Shown here: one piece after another, positions 8,646-15,312 of the stretch
How the letters are laid out: each line of letters opens with the position of its first letter
Numbering within the stretch: position 1 is the stretch's first letter
NCBI GenBank assembly: GCA_964632355.1
Contig: CAZWBW010000064.1
Location: forward strand, 1 to 17,150
DNA length: 17,150 bases
Direction of reading: 5' to 3'
DNA from: JALOAP01 sp964632355
GTDB taxonomy: Bacteria; Chloroflexota; Dehalococcoidia; Tepidiformales; Tepidiformaceae
The notes under the pieces: model-generated
The model's database searches: none
Told to the model about the DNA's origin: nothing
The model's input: the letters and a program-made list of their open reading frames with translations, nothing else
Made by a program: the position numbers and the translations under genes

Positions 8646-9371
8646 ATGGGCGGGACGTACGCGGCAGCGACGCACCAGGGCCAGCGGCGGGATGTCAACG
8701 AAGACGAAGCGGTCGCTGCCGAGATCGCCGGCGGGGTCCTGCTGGCTGTCGCGGACGGCGCGGGCGGCATGGGCGGGGGCGACGTGGCGAGCCGGCTCGC
8801 GATCGAGCGTCTGCTCCACGTCTGCCGCGAGGAGACCGAACGCGAGCCCACCGATATCCTGCGCGCTGCGTTCGAAGCAGCGAACACGGCCGTGCGGGAA
8901 GCGGCGGCGGGCAGCGAACACCCGTCGATGGCGACCACCCTGGTGGCGGCGATCGTCCGGGATGGGCGTGCGTGGATCGCGAGCCTCGGTGACAGCCGCG
9001 CCTACCTTGTGCGCGACGGCGAGGCGAAGCAACTCACGGAAGACGATTCCCTGGTCGCCGAGCAGGTTCGTGCCGGGATGATCACCCCTGAGCAGGCGAA
9101 GCGAAGCCCGGCACGCAACATCATCACCCGGGCGATCGGCGCAGAGGGCGAGGCCAGCGTGGAGCCGATCGAGGTGGTGCTGGAGCCCGGGGATGCGCTG
9201 CTCCTGTGCTCCGACGGGGTCCACGGCGTACTCGACGACGACGCAATCGCGAGTACCGTGGCGGGACTGGACGCCGGTACGGCGACCACGGCGCTGATCG
9301 ATGCCGCGAACCGTGCGGGCGGACCGGACAACATCGGCATTGCGCTTTATGTCGCCTCAAACGAGCGATAG
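8646..9371 (+). CDS. PP2C-type serine/threonine protein phosphatase (PPM family)
   Basis: This soluble 241-residue protein, without signal peptide or membrane segments, has the single-domain length of bacterial Stp/PrpC phosphatases. The metal-binding and catalytic motifs run in the expected order: R-D-V-N-E-D (15-20), V-A-D-G-A-G-G-M-G (35-43), M-A-T-T-L (95-99), G-D-S-R-A-Y-L (115-121), C-S-D-G-V (188-192) and G-G-P-D-N-I (225-230). The acidic residues D20, D37, D190 and D228 would hold the two or three Mn/Mg ions. It removes phosphate from Ser/Thr residues of proteins phosphorylated by Hanks-type kinases; no such kinase is in this window. ATG 8646 is chosen because AGGAGG lies just upstream (spacing of three, rather short) and the domain begins directly after it. 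The gene follows the Crp-like regulator by 104 bp and may be a separate unit. Confidence 0.93.
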   Translation: MGGTYAAATHQGQRRDVNEDEAVAAEIAGGVLLAVADGAGGMGGGDVASRLAIERLLHVCREETEREPTDILRAAFEAANTAVREAAAGSEHPSMATTLVAAIVRDGRAWIASLGDSRAYLVRDGEAKQLTEDDSLVAEQVRAGMITPEQAKRSPARNIITRAIGAEGEASVEPIEVVLEPGDALLLCSDGVHGVLDDDAIASTVAGLDAGTATTALIDAANRAGGPDNIGIALYVASNER

Positions 9372-9424
9372 CAGCCGCTGACTGCCGCCACCAGCCTGTT
9401 AGCGCTGCGCAAGGCGCCCCTTCG

Positions 9425-9430
9425 TACGCT
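9425..9430 (+). promoter_or_regulatory. Weak -10-like element before the small conserved gene
   Basis: TACGCT lies 20 bases before the ATG at 9451 and ahead of its GGAGG site. It is the same hexamer as at 8590-8595. A matching -35 box is not evident. Confidence 0.2.
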
Positions 9431-9450
9431 GGCGAAAACGGAGGGTCAGC

Positions 9451-9885
9451 ATGCCGGACGGGAAGAAGCGTGATCGCACGTCGAGCGGAATGACCATGGA
9501 AGAGCGGGAGCTGGTGGAGAAGCACCGGGACCAGCTCTCGCCCTCGACGTTACGCGCGAAGTGGGTCCACTCGCCGGACGAACGCGAGGACTGGAAGGGT
9601 CAGACGCTCGCGACCCGGAGCCACGACGTCATCAAGGCGTGGGCGGAGGACCGGGGAGCCACCCCGGCGACGGTCGAGGGCACAAGGCGCGGCGCGCGGC
9701 CGGGTGTGCTCCGGTTCGTGTTCAACGACGAGGAGCCGGAGGGCCGCCTGAAGGAAGTGGGCTGGGACGAGTGGTTCCGGACCTTCGACGAGCGCGAGCT
9801 CATCTTCCTGCACCAGCAGCACCTTCGAAACGGCAACCAGAGCAGCTTCTTCCGGTTCGACAGCCCGAACCGGGAGGATGCGTAA
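9451..9885 (+). CDS. Small conserved protein of unknown function
   Basis: This is a 144-residue hydrophilic, charged protein with no signal, membrane segment or cysteine. The first 30 residues are lysine/arginine- and glutamate-rich. The core has H-D-V-I-K-A-W-A-E (58-66), R-G-A-T-P-A-T-V-E-G-T (68-78), G-V-L-R-F-V-F (85-91) and W-D-E-W-F-R-T-F (104-111). I recognise this pattern from short hypothetical proteins found in many bacteria, sometimes carrying misleading enzyme names, with no known function. Low tryptophan-bracketed complexity and the lack of polar catalytic clusters do not suggest an enzyme. The ATG is preceded by GGAGG with seven bases of spacing, so the gene is well supported. 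It lies 79 bp after the phosphatase gene and converges on the oxidoreductase gene with a 21-bp gap. Confidence 0.82.
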   Translation: MPDGKKRDRTSSGMTMEERELVEKHRDQLSPSTLRAKWVHSPDEREDWKGQTLATRSHDVIKAWAEDRGATPATVEGTRRGARPGVLRFVFNDEEPEGRLKEVGWDEWFRTFDERELIFLHQQHLRNGNQSSFFRFDSPNREDA

Positions 9886-9906
9886 CCGCAGGAATCCGCG
9901 GCTGCC

Positions 9907-12087
9907 TTAGCGCACCGGCGTAACGCGAACCGCGACCGACTTGAACGACGGCGTCTTCGAGCGCGGGTCGAGGACGCGCGGCACGAGAACGTTCGCCTCG
10001 GGGTAGTACATCGCCATGTTGCCCGGCCGGATGTCGACGATAGCGACGCTGGCCTCCATGCGCCCGGCGCTCGATTCGACCACCACGCGATCGCCTTCGC
10101 GGACGCCGATGGCGCGCGCATCGAGGGCGGCCATCATAACCACGTCACGGCGCTTGTTCCCGCGATACAGGTCCTCCTCGTCGTAGACGACCGTGTTGAA
10201 CTGGCCCTCCGAGCGGATGGTCATGAGCCGGAACTCGCCCGGGCCGGGCGTGAACGCCGACGGAGTCGTGACGTGGAACTGGGCCTTGCCGGAGGGCGTC
10301 GGGAACACCGGCTTCGGGAACGAGCGCCCGGTCACGAGGAACTCGCGGCGGGTGTCGTCGATGGTGGCGGCGCCTTCGTACCCCGGCACCACTTTGCCCA
10401 TGGCCTCGCGCAGGTGGCGGTGCGAACGAAGCTGCGACCAGTCGAACCGGCCCTCGGGCAGGATACGTTCGGCGATACCGGCGATGATCTCGACCTCCGA
10501 GCGCATCTGGCCGGGCACCGCGGGCGTCCCGCCATCGGAAAGCCGAACGTAGCTGAACATCGACTCCTGCGTTGTCGGCTGGACCTCTTCGTCGCGGGCC
10601 AAGGCGGGCAGGATGACGGACACCTTGCCGCGGCCGTGGATGTGGCCTTCGTTCAGCTTCGTCGAGATATAGGCGGTGAGCGGGATGTTCTGGAGCGCCT
10701 TCGCGGCCCATGCGCGGTCGGGGTTGCTGGCGAAAAGGTTGCCGCCAAGCATGACCGCGGCCTTCACGCGCCCCTCGGCCGCTGCCTCCATCGAGGCGTA
10801 GGTGTCGAGCCCGCCTTCTTTGGGCTTGATGCCGTAGAGGTCCTCGAGTTGCTGAGCAAATGCTGCCTTGAGAGTCGGGGTCACACCAACGGAGCCGATA
10901 CCCTGCACGTTCGAGTGGCCGCGAATCGGCAGGAGGCCAGTGCCGGGCCGCCCGAGCCAGCCGCGGGCCAACGCGACATTCGCGAGCGCGGTAATAGTCT
11001 CGACACCATTCGCGTGGTGCGTGAGCCCCATGGCCCAGAGGAAGATGCCGCGCCGGGCCTTGACCAGAGCGTCCACCACGCGATCGATGTCGCCGCGCGG
11101 CACACCACAGGCCTGGATGATCTCGTCCCAGTTGGCCGACATCGCGGCTTCGCGAACGGCAGGCCACCCCTCGGTGTAGGCGTCGACGAACTGCTGGTCG
11201 ACGCCGCCACGCTCGATGACGCCTTTGAGCAGGCCGAGGAAGAGCGCGGCATCCGAGCCGATGTTCGGTTGCACATAGATATCGGAGACCTGTGAGCCGA
11301 AGAGCATGCTGCGCCAATCGGACGGGACGCGGAACTGCACGAGCCCGATTTCGCGCAGGGGGTTCACGATGATGACCTTGCCGCCACGCCGGCGGAGGTT
11401 CACGAGTTGCGTAATGAGCCGCGGGTGGTTGCTCGCGGGGTTCGCGCCGGCGACGAGGGCGAGGTCGGCCTTGCCGAGATCTTCGAGGGTGATCGAACCG
11501 GCGCCCGAGCCGTAAACCTCCGAGAGCGCGACGCCGCTCGCCTGGTGGCAGTAGTACGAGCAGTTGTTGATATTCGCGGCGCCATAGGCCCGGGCGACGA
11601 GCTGCATAAGGAACGCGGCTTCGTTGCTCGAACGGCCGGAGGAGTACCAGAACGTCTCGTCGGGACTGGCCGAACGTATAGCTTCGCCGATGAGGTCGAG
11701 CGCTTCGTTCCAGGTCACGCGGCGGAAGTGGGTGTCGTCCTCGCGGGCGACGACCGGGAACGTGAGGCGGCCCAGGCGCTCAAGCTGCGCCGATGTCATG
11801 CGAGCGAGCTCGTGGATGGGCGTGGAGCGGAAGAAGGCTTCGGTGATGAAGGCACCCATGTCGGCCGCCTGCGCCTGCACCGACTTCTTGCAGACCTCGG
11901 GGAAGTGGCCCTTTTCGTTCACCATGCCGCCGCGCTGCCCGCCCATACCGAGCGCACAGGTCTTGCAGGCGTTGCGCGACCGCAGCCGCTTGTAGAGCTT
12001 GAGGTAGGAGCCGGACTCGCGGCCCTTCTTCATCACGTACCAGATGGCGGGCAGGCCGCCACCCGCTCGAACACCGGGCTTTGCCAT
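9907..12087 (-). CDS. Molybdopterin oxidoreductase, formate dehydrogenase alpha-like (FdhF/YdeP type)
   Basis: This 726-residue protein belongs to the DMSO reductase superfamily of Mo/W-bis-MGD enzymes. The N-terminal region has C41-x2-C44 and C66 (N-A-C-K-T-C-A-L-G then P-E-V-C-K-K-S), a cluster motif with only three obvious cysteines. The probable metal-ligand cysteine is C180 in N-N-C-S-Y-Y-C-H-Q-A-S, where formate dehydrogenases have Cys or Sec. Cofactor-binding stretches include G-A-N-P-A-S-N-H-P (about 214-222) and the C-terminal molydopterin-binding domain with R-S-E-G-Q-F-N-T (about 628-635). It lacks a Tat signal, so it should be cytoplasmic. YdeP/FdhF-type relatives are oxidoreductases whose substrates are often unknown, so formate is possible but not shown. 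No electron-transfer subunit gene adjoins. No SD precedes the ATG at 12087, but a promoter ending six bases before it suggests leaderless translation. Confidence 0.9.
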   Translation of the reverse strand: MAKPGVRAGGGLPAIWYVMKKGRESGSYLKLYKRLRSRNACKTCALGMGGQRGGMVNEKGHFPEVCKKSVQAQAADMGAFITEAFFRSTPIHELARMTSAQLERLGRLTFPVVAREDDTHFRRVTWNEALDLIGEAIRSASPDETFWYSSGRSSNEAAFLMQLVARAYGAANINNCSYYCHQASGVALSEVYGSGAGSITLEDLGKADLALVAGANPASNHPRLITQLVNLRRRGGKVIIVNPLREIGLVQFRVPSDWRSMLFGSQVSDIYVQPNIGSDAALFLGLLKGVIERGGVDQQFVDAYTEGWPAVREAAMSANWDEIIQACGVPRGDIDRVVDALVKARRGIFLWAMGLTHHANGVETITALANVALARGWLGRPGTGLLPIRGHSNVQGIGSVGVTPTLKAAFAQQLEDLYGIKPKEGGLDTYASMEAAAEGRVKAAVMLGGNLFASNPDRAWAAKALQNIPLTAYISTKLNEGHIHGRGKVSVILPALARDEEVQPTTQESMFSYVRLSDGGTPAVPGQMRSEVEIIAGIAERILPEGRFDWSQLRSHRHLREAMGKVVPGYEGAATIDDTRREFLVTGRSFPKPVFPTPSGKAQFHVTTPSAFTPGPGEFRLMTIRSEGQFNTVVYDEEDLYRGNKRRDVVMMAALDARAIGVREGDRVVVESSAGRMEASVAIVDIRPGNMAMYYPEANVLVPRVLDPRSKTPSFKSVAVRVTPVR

Positions 12088-12093
12088 GGGCGA

Positions 12094-12122
12094 AGGCTAA
12101 TGCGTTCGGGCACGAGTCTCAA
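12094..12122 (-). promoter_or_regulatory. Candidate promoter for the oxidoreductase gene, leaderless arrangement
   Basis: On the minus strand TTGAGA (12122-12117, five of six to the -35 consensus) is followed by 17 bases and then TAGCCT (12099-12094, three of six to the -10 consensus). The -10 ends six bases before the ATG at 12087, which would place the transcript start at or next to the ATG. This agrees with the absence of a ribosome site. Confidence 0.4.
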
Positions 12123-12139
12123 TTGGGGGGAGTGCCCGA
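12106..12139. repeat. 8-bp perfect inverted repeat spanning the -35 region
   Basis: TCGGGCAC (12106-12113) and GTGCCCGA (12132-12139) are exact reverse complements separated by 18 bases, with the putative -35 TTGAGA between them. The arms are centred 26 bp apart. They could be an operator for the oxidoreductase gene or for the divergent thioesterase gene. The rest of the 12088-12279 gap holds only a TATACG box at 12219-12224 with no convincing -35, and an AGGAGGG at 12234-12240 that is too far from the next start to serve it. Confidence 0.4.
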
Positions 12140-12279
12140 GGCGCGGTGATCGGTGCTCAGTGAGGCGTCGCCGAATGAGGTTCGTGGCGCTGAGTGGGCG
12201 CCGTCCCTATCATCCCGATATACGAACTCGAACAGGAGGGAGCGGGGGCGACCGCAAAACGGCGCGAACCGCTACCACG

Positions 12280-13128
12280 ATGACCAACCAGAACCCAGAC
12301 CCGGTGAAGCGGCTTCTCGAGATCCTCGATATGGAGCGACTCGATGAGGACCACTTCCGGGCAGAGACCGACCAGGACGAAGGGCGGCTGTTCGGCGGGC
12401 TGATCCTCGCGCAGGCAGTCGTGGCCGCCGGACGAACCGCCACAAAGGGGAACATTCACTCGTTGCACGCGTACTTCCTTCGCGCGGGTAAGCCGGCGAC
12501 GCCGGTCGAGTACGTCGTCGAGCGCATCCGCGAGGGGCGAACGTTCCTCACACGACGAGTGACTGCGCTGCAGGGCGGCGATGCGATCTTCGAGGCGTCG
12601 GTGGGGTTCACGCTCCCGGAAGATGGCATCGCGCACCAGGCGCCGATGCCGGAGGCGCCGGAACCGGATGGTCAGCCGCTCTGGTGGGACACGTTGAAGA
12701 TCCCGGCGCCACCGCGGATGCGGCGGCGGTGGAATCCGCCGATCGAGATTCGCAGTGCGGAGGCGCGAGACCCGGAGTCCCGCGGGGAAGAACTCCCGTC
12801 ACGGGCGGTGTGGACACGGCCGCTTTCGCCGCTCCCGGACGATCCAATCATCCATGCGGCGGTCATGGCCTACATGAGCGACAGCGGGCTGGTTGGCACG
12901 GTGGCGGCGCCCTACGGGATCTGGGCGACGACCACGGGCGCGAGCCTCGACCACGCCATCTGGTGGCACCACCCGCCGAAGTACGACGACTGGATCCTGT
13001 ACACGAGCGAGAGCCCGGCCGCGAACGCAGCGCGGGCCATCATCTTCGGGGCTATGTACTCTCGCGACGGGACCCGGGTCGCGTCGGTCGCGCAGGAGGC
13101 GCTGTTTCGGCCGATTGCGCGGCGGTAG
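12280..13128 (+). CDS. tesB: Acyl-CoA thioesterase II (TesB-type, double hotdog)
   Basis: This 282-residue cytoplasmic enzyme hydrolyses acyl-CoA to free acid and CoA. The first hotdog unit has G-R-L-F-G-G-L-I-L-A-Q-A (35-46) and H-S-L-H-A-Y-F-L-R-A-G (60-70); the second has Y-M-S-D-S-G (198-203), S-L-D-H-A-I-W-W-H (222-230) and V-A-Q-E-A-L-F-R (270-277). By comparison with E. coli TesB, D201, S222 (Thr in E. coli) and Q272 would form the catalytic set. The length fits the family. The frame is open far upstream, antisense to the oxidoreductase gene, but homology starts only near residue 5, so ATG 12280 is the natural start. No ribosome site lies at the normal distance. The last 77 bases overlap, on the opposite strand, the end of the glycosyltransferase frame. 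Confidence 0.93.
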   Translation: MTNQNPDPVKRLLEILDMERLDEDHFRAETDQDEGRLFGGLILAQAVVAAGRTATKGNIHSLHAYFLRAGKPATPVEYVVERIREGRTFLTRRVTALQGGDAIFEASVGFTLPEDGIAHQAPMPEAPEPDGQPLWWDTLKIPAPPRMRRRWNPPIEIRSAEARDPESRGEELPSRAVWTRPLSPLPDDPIIHAAVMAYMSDSGLVGTVAAPYGIWATTTGASLDHAIWWHHPPKYDDWILYTSESPAANAARAIIFGAMYSRDGTRVASVAQEALFRPIARR

Positions 13129-14305
13129 GCGCGGCCACGATCTCTTCGAGCACCCGTGTGTACGCGGCACCGGCGTCGACCGGGCGAAACTCGCGCCGGA
13201 TTCGTTCCACCGCCGCCCTGCCCATCCGTTCGCGCAGGTTGCGGTCGGCAAACAGCTGATCGAACCGCGTCGCGAGCTCGGCGATGTCTTCGGGCGGCAC
13301 GAGCCAGCCCGTTTCTCCATGGGCGACCAGTTGAAGCGCCCCGCCTTCCGCGTAAGCGACGCAGGGTTTGCCGCTGGCAAGACCCTCGAGCAGGCTGAGC
13401 GGACAGGGGTCGTGCCGTGAGGGGTGAGCGACGACGTCGCTTTCGGCAACGATGTCGAGGACATCGTCACGGAAGCCCAGGAGGTGGACTCGGCCTTCAA
13501 GCCCAAGGTGGTGTATCCGCTGTCGCAACACGGGCTCGTCGGGGCCATCTCCCGCTATCAGGAGATGCCACCGCGGATGGCGACTGGCGATTCGGCTGAA
13601 AGCTTCCAGCGTGTCTCGCTGACCCTTCCAGGGTACGAGGCGACCAGCGATGGTGAGCACGAGGGCGTCATCCGGTAGGGAGAGTTCCGTACGGATGGAG
13701 CATTCGCCAGGCCTCGGGTCGCGCTCTATCGGTTCCATGGTGTTCAGGATGGTGGTGACCCGCTCGGGCGGAACCCCGAGCGCCAGGACCTGGTCGCGGA
13801 TGAAGTCGCTCACGGTGATGACGTGAGCGCAGCGACGCAGCCGCCACCGGGCCCACGCTCCGATGAATTCGGTGTTGTAGTGGAGGTGGATCACCTGCGG
13901 CCGCCGCAGGAACCACGCCACGAAGGTTGCAAGGAAACAATCCCAGCGCTGCTGGGAGGAACTCACGATGTCCGGGTTCCATGAACGCGCCATGCGCAGT
14001 ATCGGCGGAAACGCGCGGGCCAATCTGATTGCGGAGCCGATTTTCTTTGGAAGGCTTCGCGGGGTTCCGCTGCTCTCTCGCCAGCCAGAATCGACGGCGT
14101 GGACGGGTCGTGCCGAAGCCTCGATAAGTTGAGCGGCGAGGTTGTCCTGTTCGAGCTCGTGGCAAATCACCATCGCGTCCCACGGGGACCGCATATGGCG
14201 CAGGAGCACCGAGTCGGCGCGGGCCTCGGGCGAGAACCCATTGGCGAGCTGCAGGCGAAGCACACGCTTCTGGTCGCTCGATTCTGTTGGGGCTGGAGAT
14301 GTCAT
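13052..14305 (-). CDS. GT4-family glycosyltransferase
   Basis: This 417-residue GT-B fold glycosyltransferase adds a sugar from a nucleotide-sugar donor to an unknown acceptor, probably at the inner membrane face. The C-terminal donor domain has G-R-L-V-P-W-K-G (221-228), L-L-I-A-G-D-G-P (248-255), V-H-L-L-G-F-R-D-D-V (273-282), H-P-S-R-H-D-P-C-P-L-S-L-L-E-G-L-A-S-G-K-P (294-314) and E-G-G (320-322). The usual first Glu of the E-x7-E motif is replaced by D299, with E307 kept. The N-domain carries I-H-L-H-Y-N-T (139-145) and I-T-V-S-D-F-I-R (163-170). I start at ATG 14305, because the 35 residues before it in the open frame look non-conserved; GAGGAAG lies a little far upstream. The tail after about residue 391 is Ala/Pro/Arg-rich and is read antisense through the end of the thioesterase gene. 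Confidence 0.88.
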   Translation of the reverse strand: MTSPAPTESSDQKRVLRLQLANGFSPEARADSVLLRHMRSPWDAMVICHELEQDNLAAQLIEASARPVHAVDSGWRESSGTPRSLPKKIGSAIRLARAFPPILRMARSWNPDIVSSSQQRWDCFLATFVAWFLRRPQVIHLHYNTEFIGAWARWRLRRCAHVITVSDFIRDQVLALGVPPERVTTILNTMEPIERDPRPGECSIRTELSLPDDALVLTIAGRLVPWKGQRDTLEAFSRIASRHPRWHLLIAGDGPDEPVLRQRIHHLGLEGRVHLLGFRDDVLDIVAESDVVAHPSRHDPCPLSLLEGLASGKPCVAYAEGGALQLVAHGETGWLVPPEDIAELATRFDQLFADRNLRERMGRAAVERIRREFRPVDAGAAYTRVLEEIVAAPTAAQSAETAPPARPTRPGSRREST

Positions 14306-14334
14306 GGCGGTACCCGCTTCCTCGTTATCCTTCG

Positions 14335-14350
14335 TTCCTTGCCAAAGGAA
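14335..14350. repeat. Inverted repeat TTCCTT-GCCA-AAGGAA
   Basis: A perfect six-base inverted repeat with a four-base centre lies 30-45 bp upstream of the glycosyltransferase start. It is within the divergent 14306-14511 gap, which is more AT-rich than its surroundings and should hold promoters for both neighbours. It may be an operator or a leader hairpin. Confidence 0.35.
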
Positions 14351-14437
14351 GCTCGCATAACAATCACGCGTACTGGTACTGAAAAGATCGAGGTAAAGTG
14401 CCCACGTCAAACACCGTCGCGACGCGGGCGGCTGTTC

Positions 14438-14466
14438 GTGACGTTTGCGAATGACGCTGATACGAT
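14438..14466 (+). promoter_or_regulatory. Candidate promoter for the alpha/beta hydrolase gene
   Basis: GTGACG (14438-14443, four of six to TTGACA), a 17-base spacer and TACGAT (14461-14466, four of six to TATAAT) point towards the hydrolase start at 14512. The inferred transcript would have a leader of about 40 bases containing a GGAGG site. Confidence 0.4.
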
Positions 14467-14511
14467 GCGCGCCTCGGGCGGGGACGCCTTCGCAGCGGAG
14501 GGTGAGAGCGC

Positions 14512-15306
14512 ATGACGATCGAACCGGTCACGGTGGCCGTAAGGGAAGGCCAGTTCAACGTTCCCGTGTATCACGCGGGCTCGGGCGAACAGCTCCTGTA
14601 TCTGCACAACGCGGGCGGGATGTCACGCGGGTTCACACCGGACCTCCAGCGGCTGGCCGAGTTGTATGAGGTCATTGCGCCGGTGCTGCCGGGCTGGGAC
14701 GACACGGAAGGCCTCCAGCACATCGACGACATCCACGACATGGTGTTTTTCCTGCAGGACCTCATCGATGCGCTGCGGGTGGCGACGCCGATTAACGTGC
14801 TTGGCCATTCGATTGGCGGGAACTTCGCGGCGGAGCTAGCGGCCGCCCGGCCGGACCTGGTGAGGAAGCTGGTGCTCGTGGCGCCTGTTGGCCTCTGGAT
14901 GGACGAAACGCCGGTGGCGGACCCGTTCATTCTCCTGCCGCACGAACTGCCGGGGATCCTGTTCGGCGACCCCTCGAACCCGGCCGTCGCGGAGATCTTC
15001 AAGCCGCCCGCAGACGAGGACGAGCTCGCACAGGCGATGTACCTGCAGATCACGAACTTCGCCGCGGCCGGCAAGTTCATGTGGCCGATCCCCGATAAGG
15101 GCCTGAAGAAGCGCATCCACCGCATCGCGGCGCCGACACTCGTCCTCTGGGGGAAGCAGGACAAGCTCGTGCCGCCCGCGTACGGCCCCGTGTTCGCGCA
15201 ACGGATCCGGCAGTCGCAGCTGGTCGAGATCGAGGGCGCCGGTCACATGCTGCCGATCGAACAGACGGACCGGTACGTCGCCGAGGTCACGAACTTCCTG
15301 GGCTAG
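14512..15306 (+). CDS. Alpha/beta-fold hydrolase
   Basis: This 264-residue cytoplasmic protein is of the serine hydrolase type. The nucleophile elbow is G-H-S-I-G-G (98-103) with S100; the acid is probably D217 in W-G-K-Q-D-K-L-V-P, and the base is H245 in G-A-G-H-M-L-P-I-E. The oxyanion region reads H-N-A-G-G-M (32-37) instead of the commoner H-G-x-G-G. A cap domain occupies about residues 129-200. Such proteins include C-C bond hydrolases, esterases, haloperoxidase-like enzymes and epoxide hydrolases; nothing here fixes the substrate. The ATG at 14512 follows a GGAGG motif with somewhat long spacing. The gene is divergent from the glycosyltransferase and converges on uvrB, with only six bases between the two stop codons. 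Confidence 0.9.
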   Translation: MTIEPVTVAVREGQFNVPVYHAGSGEQLLYLHNAGGMSRGFTPDLQRLAELYEVIAPVLPGWDDTEGLQHIDDIHDMVFFLQDLIDALRVATPINVLGHSIGGNFAAELAAARPDLVRKLVLVAPVGLWMDETPVADPFILLPHELPGILFGDPSNPAVAEIFKPPADEDELAQAMYLQITNFAAAGKFMWPIPDKGLKKRIHRIAAPTLVLWGKQDKLVPPAYGPVFAQRIRQSQLVEIEGAGHMLPIEQTDRYVAEVTNFLG

Positions 15307-15312
15307 CGTTCG

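Noticed and set aside
9886..9906. Bidirectional terminator between the small conserved gene and the oxidoreductase gene
   Set aside because: Only a four-base CCGC/GCGG pairing is visible with no T run; too weak to call.
11407..12279. Upstream extension of the thioesterase frame
   Set aside because: It is antisense to the oxidoreductase gene and has no thioesterase similarity; the domain starts at ATG 12280.
14306..14410. 35-residue N-terminal extension of the glycosyltransferase
   Set aside because: The sequence lies in the AT-richer divergent promoter region and lacks conserved character or a ribosome site.
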